Assembly: GCA_030550175.1 (NCBI GenBank)
Contig: JAUQPW010000048.1
Location: 1-39,083 of the forward strand
Reading direction: 5' to 3'
DNA: 39,083 nt
Source of the DNA: a bacterium
GTDB taxonomy: Bacteria > Moduliflexota > Moduliflexia > Moduliflexales > JAUQPW01
Both the position numbers and the translations under genes were made by a program. This document shows, piece after piece, positions 17,322 through 24,774 of this stretch (position 1 is the stretch's first letter; each line of letters starts with the position of its first letter). The notes beneath the pieces are model-generated. The model had not been told where the DNA came from. It ran no database searches and saw nothing but the letters and a program-made list of their open reading frames with translations.

Positions 17322-17526
17322 TATCAACGATGGTGACAAAGTTGAATTCTCCTGGACCGGCAAATTGTTCGAGCAGAATGTCTTGCACAAAACCCCTTTG
17401 CTTTTTTAATACCTCATGGGTTGCTTTGACACGAGCCACGAACTCATCTCGTGCTGAATTCGGTACAACGAATTTGTCTACACGATAGACGTGACTCATG
17501 CCACCTTGCTTTAGGTTGGGTTGCAT
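17322..17526 (-). pseudogene. ABM-domain monooxygenase-like gene, 5' fragment
   Basis: Starting at ATG 17526, six bases after AGGAGG, the frame reads MSHVYRVDKFVV from its tenth residue, then ARDEFVARVKATHEVLKKQ and GFVQDILLEQFAGPGEFNF. This is the first ~60 residues of an ABM-type small protein; the family usually has ~100. It then runs into methyltransferase DNA out of frame and stops near 17269. The ribosome binding site and the intact first half show that this was the promoter-proximal partner in a gene-joining deletion. Confidence 0.6.
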
Positions 17527-17603
17527 TTTGAACCTCCTTGAATGTTCGGTGTGAGACCTTAACGCCACACATTACTTGCACACCTACCTAACCTCCATGT
17601 TCT

Positions 17604-18164
17604 TTATTTTTCCCGAATTTGATCCCATAACGGTTTACTCTCCTTATAAAGCTCCTCTTCCGTGACAGGCACTTCAACTTCCGCACGTCCACCCAACTTC
17701 AAACGATCCCGTGCTGTGAACATCCCACCGCGAGCTGGTTGCAGCGGAGCAAAGCACATAAAGCCGACCGGAGCCACCATATCATCGTAAATAGCCTCCA
17801 TGCCACCTCGCATGAAGTACGTCTCGTGCCAGAACCCGGTGCCTCCTGAATCACGTACGAATTCCTGCCACCACGCTTGATGAGGAAGTGATCGTGCCCA
17901 TCTTTCGAGTGATTCAAAATTGCGCCAGTATTGCCGCATCCCCATGTGGAGCGGAAAGAGTGAGAAGATGAGATTCTCGTGCAAAAGCAATCCATCCGGT
18001 TGCGCATCAACAGCCTTTCGGATCTTCGCCCCGAAACTCAACAACGTCCTCAACCCTCTGAACCGATTAACCCGCATTCCTAAATAGATCACCATAAGAT
18101 CAGGGTAACCGGAGAGGTCGATCGTGCGGCGATTAACTTGCTTTTTCATATCATTCAGGCTCAT
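17604..18164 (-). CDS. DUF4188 (monooxygenase-like) protein
   Basis: This 186-residue protein is the one island gene that looks whole. I choose ATG 18164 (MSLNDMKKQVNRRT) because AGGAGG lies at 18171-18176; the longer frame to 18206 lacks such a site. It matches DUF4188: DLMVIYLGMRVNRFRGL, QPDGLLLHEN, GMRQYWRNFESLERWARS, WWQEFVRDSGGTGFWHETY and MEAIYDDM. Members have a dimeric alpha-beta barrel-like pattern and some are annotated as phenylacetaldoxime dehydratase-like or monooxygenase-like, but the activity is not established. The histidine in FWHETY could be a heme or catalytic residue, which is speculation. Confidence 0.8.
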   Translation of the reverse strand: MSLNDMKKQVNRRTIDLSGYPDLMVIYLGMRVNRFRGLRTLLSFGAKIRKAVDAQPDGLLLHENLIFSLFPLHMGMRQYWRNFESLERWARSLPHQAWWQEFVRDSGGTGFWHETYFMRGGMEAIYDDMVAPVGFMCFAPLQPARGGMFTARDRLKLGGRAEVEVPVTEEELYKESKPLWDQIREK

Positions 18165-18215
18165 AAATATCCTCCTTGTTGGTTGATCAGGTATCGATGG
18201 ACTCATTTTTTTATA

Positions 18216-19625
18216 TCATTCGGACCCGTCTATCCTCCCAGCATAGTGAGCGATAACTTCCGCAACGGCATCAGGCTGCTCCTCGGCCAGATAATGTCTG
18301 GCCTGCCGGATAACCTCGACGTGAACCGTTTTCGCACCTTGCGCACGAAGACTTTCCGCCAGTCTGGGATTAGACATTGCCGCCGAATGTTCTCCACCCA
18401 CAAGCACCATCGGCATATCGAGCGGCTCCCGATGCGCAATGTTGAACCGTGCGTTTTCATCAAATGCGCGATAGAACTCGAATCCGGCCCGCAAGCTCTC
18501 TTTCGAACTGTATGATCTCGTAAAATGTACCACATCGGCATCGGAGACGGCATCGGGATTCAAGGTGAAGCGCCGCGTAAACTCCCGAAAGTAAATGAAC
18601 TCGCGCCCTTCGACCAAAGCCTCCGGCAAGCCCGGTGTCCGGTGGAAGTGGAAATGTCACAGGAACGGCAATCGCTCCGCTTCGGACCATGGCTCAAGCC
18701 CGGGCAAACCGACATCCATGATCATTGCCCCACGCGTGTTTTCAGAATAAAGGCGTGCGTAAGCATAGGCAACCATCCCACCGATGTCGTGGCCAACAAT
18801 GTAGGCCGAGCCGGTATGCAAGGACTCGACGACGGCATGCACATCTTCAGCCAGGGTTGCCGCATCGTAGCCGTCTGCTGCCGGCCTCGAAAACCCCACG
18901 CCGCGCAAATCTACTGCCACTATGGTGAACCGATCCGCCAGTTTCGGCATGATCCTGCGCCATTCCCACCAGTCCTGCGGATATCCATGGATCAAAACAA
19001 CCAGCGGACCCGAACCGCCGCGGACGAAATGTAAGTTTGTCCCATCTCTTTGAAGTGTTTGCGAAACGAAGCCCGGTCCGATCTCAGTGGGCGACATTGT
19101 GGCAGAAACAACAGTGGGAGTCACATTGGTTTGTGCATCCGGCAACGGAGCACTCGCGAACAAAGACAGGGCTTTCAGGGCCAGCAGCCAGCCTGAAAGT
19201 GCAAGGAAGGCACGAACGTAATTCAGTCGCACCCACCGGCCGGCAAGCGCTTCTGCCCTCCCGGATGGCAGGTTTTCGACCTGCATCAGCTTCAACCCAT
19301 TGGGAATGAAGAAGCCTAACGTCATCATCCGCTCGACGAGCGTTACCCCCGCAGCAAGGAGCCACCACCATTCCCAAGAAGTCTGCGGATTCCACGCCGC
19401 AATACAACTGGCGATCGTTAACAGCGTGAGAGGTCCGGTCGTCACAAAAGCCCAAAACCTTCGCCCCGAGTCATCGGCGCGCATGGCTTCCGAGTTGATC
19501 TGAATTCCAAAGCCACTACGACGGCTGAACCACCGCGGCACAACTATGCGCATCTCATACAGGCCGGCACCGATGGCTAAACCACTGAAAATTACAAAGA
19601 GCCAGAGTAAAATCTCAGAAAGCAT
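18216..19625 (-). pseudogene. membrane-domain / epoxide-hydrolase-like fusion with one internal stop
   Basis: From ATG 19625 (GGAGGAG upstream) the frame first encodes about 160 residues with four hydrophobic segments, similar to DUF1772-type membrane domains. A linker and an alpha/beta hydrolase of the epoxide hydrolase type follow: HGYPQDWWEW (oxyanion HGxP), GHDIGGMVAYAYA (Asp nucleophile), and in the second part ARHYLAEEQPD (catalytic His). A single TGA at 18657-18659 interrupts it, and the same frame continues with HFHFHRTPGLPEALVEGRE. Relatives commonly have W before HFHFH, so the stop looks like a TGG-to-TGA change. Without it the product would have 469 residues. The fusion itself may also be a deletion product. 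Confidence 0.75.
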
Positions 19626-19645
19626 ATTCGATACTCCTCCTATGC

Positions 19646-19850
19646 TCAGGATACTGTCTCCCGTTGGTTGAATGATTCAGGTAGAGAGTGATGCGACTGA
19701 TGACGTGCGCGGGAAGGGCTTGTGCCGAAACGCTTCCCAAATGTATCTATGAAATGCGAAAGGTTTTCAAATCCCGCCTCGTAGCAAATCTCCGTCACCG
19801 TCTTTTGTGTGTGGCGTAGCAGCGTGAGCGCATCAGGTTGCCCCGTTGGG
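19646..19850 (-). pseudogene. AraC-family regulator, C-terminal helix-turn-helix remnant
   Basis: The minus-strand frame ending at TGA 19646-19648 reads TVTEICYEAGFENLSHFIDT and FGKRFGTSPSRARHQSH, the second helix-turn-helix and signature of AraC/XylS activators. The start, ligand-binding domain and first helix-turn-helix are missing. The sequence loses similarity near 19850, about 50 bases from the end of lgt, which marks the right edge of the island. It lies just upstream of the hydrolase gene and probably regulated the island operon. Confidence 0.75.
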
Positions 19851-19900
19851 ACTAACCTTCTTATTCTGGCGCGTATGGGGTCTTACCCCTTGCTTCCGTT

Positions 19901-20731
19901 TTATTTCCCCCCTTTGCTTGGGTTAATTAACCTGGTTTTAGCTGTGGAGGAAGCCTGTTCTTCGGAGGATACCTCCCATAAGCGCCATTTGAAAATCAAA
20001 TAACCAAACACGAGGATGGTTATAACGCTGACCACATGTGGCATTTTTAAGGGGCCCAGGTAGAGATCATCGGCACGGAAGAAACTGACGATAAAGCGAC
20101 CGATGGAATAGCCGATCAGGTAAAGGCAAAAGATGAAGCCATCTTTATAAGGACGGGTACGGAGTTTCCAGAGTAAGAGGAAGATCCCAAAGTTAATGAA
20201 CATTTCGTAAAGCATGGTGGGGTGAAGGGGTTGGCCTGGGAATTCTCTACCGGCTATACTTGTAGGCGGAAATACAATACCCCAGGGCATTGTTGTGGGA
20301 ATTCCATGGGCATCTCCGTTCATAAAGTTTCCAAATCGCCCTAAAGCCTGTCCCAGGATGATGCTTGGAGCTACAGCATCGGCCATGCGCCAGAAAGAAA
20401 TATGATATCGCCGGGTAAACCAGTATCCGACCAGGACACCTCCGATAATGCCTCCATGGATAGCCAGACCACCATGCCAGATGGCCGGAATTTCTAAAGG
20501 ATTTTGGGAATAGTAATCCCAACTAAAAATGACATAGTAAATTCTCGCACCGATAATGCCACCTAATACCGTCAGCAGAACAAAATTGGTAATCTGATCT
20601 TCATTGAGTGGGATATTCTTACGAAGAACCTCGCGTTTGATTAAATACAATCCGATAAGTATGGCAATGGCATACATGAGGCCATAATATCGGATTTCCA
20701 GCGGACCGAATTTGAAGAGTATAGGATGCAC
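19901..20731 (-). CDS. lgt: phosphatidylglycerol--prolipoprotein diacylglyceryl transferase
   Basis: Lgt transfers diacylglycerol from phosphatidylglycerol to the lipobox cysteine of prolipoproteins in the inner membrane. The 276-residue sequence has the expected seven or so hydrophobic segments and the family signatures: YYGLMYAIAI, WHGGLAIHGGIIGG, and GRFGNFMNGDAHG with the conserved Arg, Asn and Gly residues. It starts on GTG (20731-20729) with no clear Shine-Dalgarno; a long palindromic element begins nine bases upstream. The htrA gene lies upstream on the same strand, so they may form one transcript. The last ~30 residues are hydrophilic and poorly conserved. Confidence 0.95.
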   Translation of the reverse strand: MHPILFKFGPLEIRYYGLMYAIAILIGLYLIKREVLRKNIPLNEDQITNFVLLTVLGGIIGARIYYVIFSWDYYSQNPLEIPAIWHGGLAIHGGIIGGVLVGYWFTRRYHISFWRMADAVAPSIILGQALGRFGNFMNGDAHGIPTTMPWGIVFPPTSIAGREFPGQPLHPTMLYEMFINFGIFLLLWKLRTRPYKDGFIFCLYLIGYSIGRFIVSFFRADDLYLGPLKMPHVVSVITILVFGYLIFKWRLWEVSSEEQASSTAKTRLINPSKGGK

Positions 20732-20740
20732 TTAGAAAGG

Positions 20741-20858
20741 AGTGTGGGAGCATAGGAGTAGGGGGGTATGGGTGTATGGAGGTATGGGGGTATAGGGATA
20801 TAAAGAACCTTCCATACTCCTATACCTCCATACGCCCATACCCCCCTACTTCCACACT
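20741..20858 (-). repeat. 118-bp GGTATGG-type palindromic element between htrA and lgt
   Basis: The ends AGTGTGG (20741-20747) and CCACACT (20852-20858) are inverted copies, and most of the interior pairs: the left arm AGTAGGGGGGTATGGG is matched by CCCATACCCCCCTACT on the right. Inside each arm GGTATGG-like heptads repeat in tandem. A transcript would fold into a hairpin of roughly 45 bp. It sits nine bases from the lgt start codon and shares words with 13734-13775. Confidence 0.8.
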
Positions 20859-20873
20859 TCCCTACTCTTTGTT

Positions 20874-22313
20874 TTATGACCTGGTATTTAGTACAACGTA
20901 TAGAGTTCGTTTCCCCCTTGCGATGAGGAGCAAGACATCCTCGCCTTTTTTGATTTTATCCATGGATTTTTCAAAATCTCGAACGGTTTTGATTTTCTTT
21001 TTATTAATTTCCAGGATAACATCTCCGCGTCGGATATTTGAATCGTTGGCGGGGCTATTGGAATCCACATCGGTTACTAACACACCTTCTGTTTCTCCCA
21101 GACCAAACTTCTCGGCGAGTTCCGGAGTTAAATCTTGCACACTGATCCCGTAGCGCTGAAATTCAGAGTTTTCCTTGGTGGAGGCAATTACCTTTTCTTC
21201 GGGTAGTTCGGCTACTTCGATCTTTAGTACTTCTTCCTTATCATTACGGAGAATCTTAACGTCTACCTTTTCTCCTGGAGTAGTTTCAGCAGTAACCCGT
21301 TGAAGTTCTTTGACATCTTTGACTTTGCTTCCTTTAAATTCAAGGATAATATCACCGGTCTTGAGACCCCCTTTTTCGGCCGGGCTATTTTCGACAACTT
21401 TACTAACCAGGACTCCTTCTTCGGTTTTCAGCTTGTGTTTTTCTACGATTTCCGAAGTGACTGGTTCTATCATGATACCCAGATAACCTCGAACAACTTT
21501 ACCCTGGGTGATGAGCTGAGTCATGACTTTCTTAGCCATATTAATAGGAACGGCAAAGCCGATTCCACGTCCCTGTCCGATAATAGCCGTATTAATCCCA
21601 ACCACTTCTCCCTTCAGGTTTAGAAGAGGACCTCCACTGTTCCCGGGATTGATAGACGCATCGGTTTGAATAAAGTCCTCATAATCTGCAATTCCTATAT
21701 TCGAGCGACCTAAGCCACTGATTACACCTACGGTAACGGTCTTATCTAAAGAGAAGGGATTACCGATGGCGATAGCCCATTCCCCAATACGAACTTTACT
21801 AGAATCCCCCAGGACTGCCGTTGGTAAGGGGGTATTGGCGTCTATTTTAATAACCGCTAAATCGGTTTTAGTATCCTGTCCGATCAACTTGGCCGTAAAC
21901 TTACGTCCATCGGAAAGGGTAACTATAATATCTCCACCATTTTCGATCACATGGTTATTGGTCAAAATGTAACCCCTCTCATCTACCAAAATTCCTGAAC
22001 CCGAACTGCGCATGGGAAAGTCTTCAAAAGGGAAGCCCTTACTCCAGATGGAAGGATGTTTAAAACTTCCTTTTAATTGAATACTGACCACAACAGGCTT
22101 GACCTTTTCGGCTACACTGACAAAGGCGTTTTGAAAGGCTTCTAATTGAGAAACCTGAGCGTCCGAAGTAGCAGGTGGATTAGGAGCCACTGAAGCATCC
22201 GCTACAAGGGATATCCCAGTAACGGGATAAGACCCATTTACTGCTTGATTTTCTTCTCCTACAAGGGGAAGATAAAAGGCAGAAAGCACAAAAATAATCA
22301 GCATAGTAATCAT
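20874..22313 (-). CDS. HtrA/DegP-type periplasmic serine protease with two PDZ domains
   Basis: Domains in order: signal anchor or signal peptide, trypsin-like protease, PDZ1 and PDZ2. The catalytic triad is visible as His in ILTNNHVIE (residue 121), Asp in TDLAVIKI (151) and Ser in NPGNSGGPLL (226). It should degrade or refold damaged envelope proteins. I prefer ATG 22313 (MITMLIIFVLSAFYLP, a typical signal peptide) because GGAGAG lies eight bases upstream. The frame stays open to ATG 22406, which adds 31 hydrophilic residues and has no such site; I cannot exclude it. It is divergent from the chemosensory operon, with promoters that appear to overlap. A palindromic element and lgt follow. 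Confidence 0.92.
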   Translation of the reverse strand: MITMLIIFVLSAFYLPLVGEENQAVNGSYPVTGISLVADASVAPNPPATSDAQVSQLEAFQNAFVSVAEKVKPVVVSIQLKGSFKHPSIWSKGFPFEDFPMRSSGSGILVDERGYILTNNHVIENGGDIIVTLSDGRKFTAKLIGQDTKTDLAVIKIDANTPLPTAVLGDSSKVRIGEWAIAIGNPFSLDKTVTVGVISGLGRSNIGIADYEDFIQTDASINPGNSGGPLLNLKGEVVGINTAIIGQGRGIGFAVPINMAKKVMTQLITQGKVVRGYLGIMIEPVTSEIVEKHKLKTEEGVLVSKVVENSPAEKGGLKTGDIILEFKGSKVKDVKELQRVTAETTPGEKVDVKILRNDKEEVLKIEVAELPEEKVIASTKENSEFQRYGISVQDLTPELAEKFGLGETEGVLVTDVDSNSPANDSNIRRGDVILEINKKKIKTVRDFEKSMDKIKKGEDVLLLIARGKRTLYVVLNTRS

Positions 22314-22425
22314 TCTTGATGCTCTCCATTTTTTTAAGTTAAACTGTGGATCTCTGAATAAATTTCCCGGATAAAGCATAGAACCCTTACTCATCTTGTG
22401 TTCCATCTAACTTTAACAAAAAAAC

Positions 22426-22454
22426 TTGACTTATAATTCACAACTTCTTATGAT
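22426..22454 (+). promoter_or_regulatory. promoter of the chemosensory operon
   Basis: TTGACT (22426-22431), a 17-base spacer and TATGAT (22449-22454) match the sigma70 consensus at five of six bases in each box. Transcription would start near 22461 and read into the response regulator at 22604. Confidence 0.6.
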
Positions 22455-22476
22455 ATGCCTACTGGTTTGCCGTCAA
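22448..22476 (-). promoter_or_regulatory. possible htrA promoter overlapping the divergent one
   Basis: Minus strand: TTGACG (22476-22471), 17 bases, TCATAA (22453-22448). The -35 is good and the -10 weak. This -10 occupies almost the same bases as the plus-strand -10, so the two polymerases would compete. Confidence 0.35.
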
Positions 22477-22603
22477 TAGAATCCAGAATTGATCGGGCTA
22501 TATAGGCTGAGACGATAAACTCTCCGTTGAGAGAGAGATACATTTTTATGGATTAGCATTTTAGTTTTGTATTGTCAAACGAAAAATAAAAGAGGAAAGG
22601 GCC

Positions 22604-22987
22604 ATGCCAAAAAAGATTTTAATTGTTGAGGATAGTCGCTACGTAAGGGCGGTTCTGACCAATGCCTTAAAAAAGAGTGGATTTGATGTGGTTTGTGTCG
22701 AGGATGCGGAATCCGGTCATTTAGAAATTCTCCAGATGAATGAAAAACCTGATTTGATCATTTTAGACTTAAACTTACCGGCCTTAGAGGGGGAAGATCT
22801 GGGAGTCATGTTAAAGGGAATGGATGAAACTGCTAAAATCCCTATCGTTATTTTTTCTGCCAGACCAGAGGAAGAAATCAAAAAGGCTGCAGAGCTGGCC
22901 GGAGCTCGGGGTTATGTAAAAAAAGACCAGGATCTCAAACTCTGTACTACTCAGTTGATTAATAAAATTAAATCCATTCTCTCTTAG
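22604..22987 (+). CDS. single-domain response regulator
   Basis: This 127-residue CheY-like receiver is the first gene of the chemosensory operon. ILIVEDSRYVRAVL supplies the acidic pocket, DLIILDLNLPALEG the phospho-acceptor Asp (~residue 53), IPIVIFSARP the conserved Ser/Thr strand, and GYVKKD the conserved Lys. No output domain is present, so it acts by protein-protein contact, as CheY or PilG/PilH-like proteins do. AGAGGAAAGG lies just before ATG 22604. The next regulator starts 13 bases after its stop. Confidence 0.9.
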   Translation: MPKKILIVEDSRYVRAVLTNALKKSGFDVVCVEDAESGHLEILQMNEKPDLIILDLNLPALEGEDLGVMLKGMDETAKIPIVIFSARPEEEIKKAAELAGARGYVKKDQDLKLCTTQLINKIKSILS

Positions 22988-23000
22988 GAGGGATTCTGAA

Positions 23001-24233
23001 ATGGCCAGAGTCATGATTGTCGATGATAGTAAAACTGTACGGCATTATTTGTCACAGATGATCGAGCTGGCAGATCATACAGCTATTCCGGTAGAATCTG
23101 CAGAGAAAGCTATCGAACTCCTGGAAATGCGTGCAAAGGAAGAGCCTGTTCTCCTTCCCGATCTCATTTTTATGGATGTGATCATGACGCCTGGCATGAG
23201 CGGTATTGAAGCAACCAATAAAATAAAGTCGCATTCTAATCCGGCCATTGCCGATATTCCCATTGTTTTCCTGACCGGGATTGGAGAACAAGACATCGCC
23301 AGCGAAGCTTTAGACGCCGGAGCTCTGGATTATATTGTAAAACCCTCCAGTGCGGAATCCCTCCCTATCTTTCTAGATAATCTGCGTAAAAAGTTGGATA
23401 GACTCCTTAATATCAGCACCCGTAGTTTAAAGAAGGGAACCGGTCTTATTGCAGATTTATCCAATGAGTACTTACCCTCTCTCTTGCAGATGCTCCATCT
23501 GGAAGATGCCTCTGGTTACATTACCCTGACCAATCCTAAACGCAGACAGAGCGCCTCCATGCATATGCGTTATGGAAACATCGAGTATATAGCTTTGGTC
23601 GATACGTCTAAAGGGGTTAAGGTAAGGCTGGAAGGTGAGGAGGCTTTCCATATGCTGGTAAACTGGACAGAGGGGATTTTTTCCTTTGGGAGGGCCGATC
23701 CCGAAAGGATGCCCAAAGGAAAGCCTATGAACCTGGTCGTTTTGTTATGCGCCATAGATACCCGCGAAATCCAGGATGCCACAAAATCTCTCAGTCCCTC
23801 GACTCCCGTTGTAGAACCCTACTCAAAATTTAAAGCTAGATTGGAAGAGGAACTCAGCCAGCTATTGGAAAATTCCACCGCTCTCCAAATTCTCTATGTT
23901 CGGATCAAAGATAAGGCTTCTATACTCCTGAGGGGTAAGAAAAAGAACAAACCCCCCAAAGCTCAGCTATTTAATCCCTTTAAAAGTGAAAAGGAACTCC
24001 TCACTTTTGTGGAATCCAAAGCCCAAAATTTTGTCGGTAAGCTTAAAGATGTTTTCTTTTTCCTCCAGGAAGGATATCTTCTGCTACGTAAATGGGGTAA
24101 ATCGGATTATATCCTCATTCTGGATCCCGATTCGGATCAATCTCATCAGGGTCGTCTCCTGGCAGCTCAAGCGACAACCATTATACGAAAAGCCGCGGTG
24201 GAGAGACGAAACAAACGATTGGCAACTACATAG
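23001..24233 (+). CDS. response regulator with DUF4388 (PATAN-like) output and extra C-terminal region
   Basis: Residues ~1-130 form a receiver domain: VMIVDDSKTVRHYL, LIFMDVIMTPGMSG with the phospho-acceptor Asp, IVFLTG and YIVKPSS. Residues ~150-260 match DUF4388: DLSNEYLPSLLQMLHLEDAS, MRYGNIEYIALVD, GEEAFHMLVNWTEGIFSFG. This domain is found in PatA-like regulators and gliding-related proteins of cyanobacteria and deltaproteobacteria. The last ~140 residues hold alpha/beta segments I do not recognise, possibly roadblock-like. AGGAGG sits directly before the ATG. Together with CheA and CheW it suggests control of surface motility, polarity or biofilm rather than classical flagellar switching; that is inference. 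Confidence 0.85.
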   Translation: MARVMIVDDSKTVRHYLSQMIELADHTAIPVESAEKAIELLEMRAKEEPVLLPDLIFMDVIMTPGMSGIEATNKIKSHSNPAIADIPIVFLTGIGEQDIASEALDAGALDYIVKPSSAESLPIFLDNLRKKLDRLLNISTRSLKKGTGLIADLSNEYLPSLLQMLHLEDASGYITLTNPKRRQSASMHMRYGNIEYIALVDTSKGVKVRLEGEEAFHMLVNWTEGIFSFGRADPERMPKGKPMNLVVLLCAIDTREIQDATKSLSPSTPVVEPYSKFKARLEEELSQLLENSTALQILYVRIKDKASILLRGKKKNKPPKAQLFNPFKSEKELLTFVESKAQNFVGKLKDVFFFLQEGYLLLRKWGKSDYILILDPDSDQSHQGRLLAAQATTIIRKAAVERRNKRLATT

Positions 24234-24288
24234 GGTTCTTAAACCTGGGTCTGGTAAACCGGGTCAAAGAAGTTAAGGATGAATTTCC

Positions 24289-24672
24289 ATGCAAAAGAAT
24301 GTTCTCATTATAGATGATTCCTTTACAACCCGTCGTATCCTCTCAACCGCAATTAAAAGCCTTAAACTACACTATGAGGAAGCTAAAGATGGTTTTGAAG
24401 CGCTACAAAAACTTCCCACGAAACATTTTGATTTAATCCTTTTAGATATTAATATGCCCCATATCAACGGCCTGGAATTTATTCAATATTGTAAGAATAG
24501 CCAGCTATACAAAAATATTCCCATCATTATTATCTCAACTGAGGATAGTGAAGAAGATAAAAAGAAAGGACTTAGCCTGGGGGCTCAGGCTTACCTTATG
24601 AAACCGGTTCAACCCGATCAGATTGTAGAAACGGTCAAAAGGGTCCTCGCTCACTCTACCCTCACCCCTTAG
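24289..24672 (+). CDS. CheY-like response regulator
   Basis: A 127-residue receiver: VLIIDDSFTTRRIL (acidic pocket), FDLILLDINMPHINGLEF (phospho-acceptor Asp), IPIIIISTED and AYLMKPVQPDQI (conserved Thr-like and Lys positions). The order and the KPV-P motif are closest to chemotaxis CheY proteins. It probably receives phosphate from the CheA encoded 102 bases downstream. The last residues (STLTP) and the stop codon are encoded inside the left arm of a palindromic repeat, so the natural C-terminus may have been altered by that insertion. AAGGATG precedes the start. Confidence 0.9.
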   Translation: MQKNVLIIDDSFTTRRILSTAIKSLKLHYEEAKDGFEALQKLPTKHFDLILLDINMPHINGLEFIQYCKNSQLYKNIPIIIISTEDSEEDKKKGLSLGAQAYLMKPVQPDQIVETVKRVLAHSTLTP

Positions 24673-24714
24673 TTTCTCCTCTCCCAAGTTGAGAGGGAGA
24701 TAGGAGGTGAGGGG
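24659..24714 (+). repeat. CCTCACCCC/GGTGAGGGG palindromic element
   Basis: CCTCACCCC at the left is matched by GGTGAGGGG at the right, with a second inner pair TCTCC..TCTCCC / GAGAGGGAGA around a short loop. The left arm includes the last codons and the TAG stop of the response regulator. Palindromes of this word type are common intergenic repeats in several bacterial groups. No T-run follows, so I do not call it a terminator. Confidence 0.6.
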
Positions 24715-24774
24715 GAGGAAGAAAACCAGGAATAAAGAATCAGCTAACCGTATCTGGTTATTAACCTTTAGAAC

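Larger units (their letters stand above)
15633..19850 (-). other. decayed accessory island, all genes on the minus strand
   Basis: Between the DciA-like gene and lgt lies about 4.2 kb visibly richer in GC than its neighbours. In transcription order it holds an AraC C-terminus, a membrane-domain/hydrolase fusion with an internal stop, an intact DUF4188 gene, a monooxygenase-like fragment joined to a decapitated methyltransferase, a second short monooxygenase-like fragment, a frameshifted PhzF and a DUF5946 C-terminus. Several have good Shine-Dalgarno sequences, unlike many host genes here. No transposase, integrase or flanking repeat is visible. It reads as a transferred detoxification-type operon undergoing deletion decay. 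Confidence 0.65.

Noticed and set aside
18657..18659. Selenocysteine or TGA-as-Trp recoding in the hydrolase
   Set aside because: TGA ends many intact genes here, no selenocysteine insertion hairpin is evident after it, and the island around it is full of other lesions, so simple decay is the better reading.
15633..19850. Insertion sequence or integrative element
   Set aside because: No transposase, integrase, tRNA target or flanking direct repeat is visible; I describe it only as a decayed accessory island.
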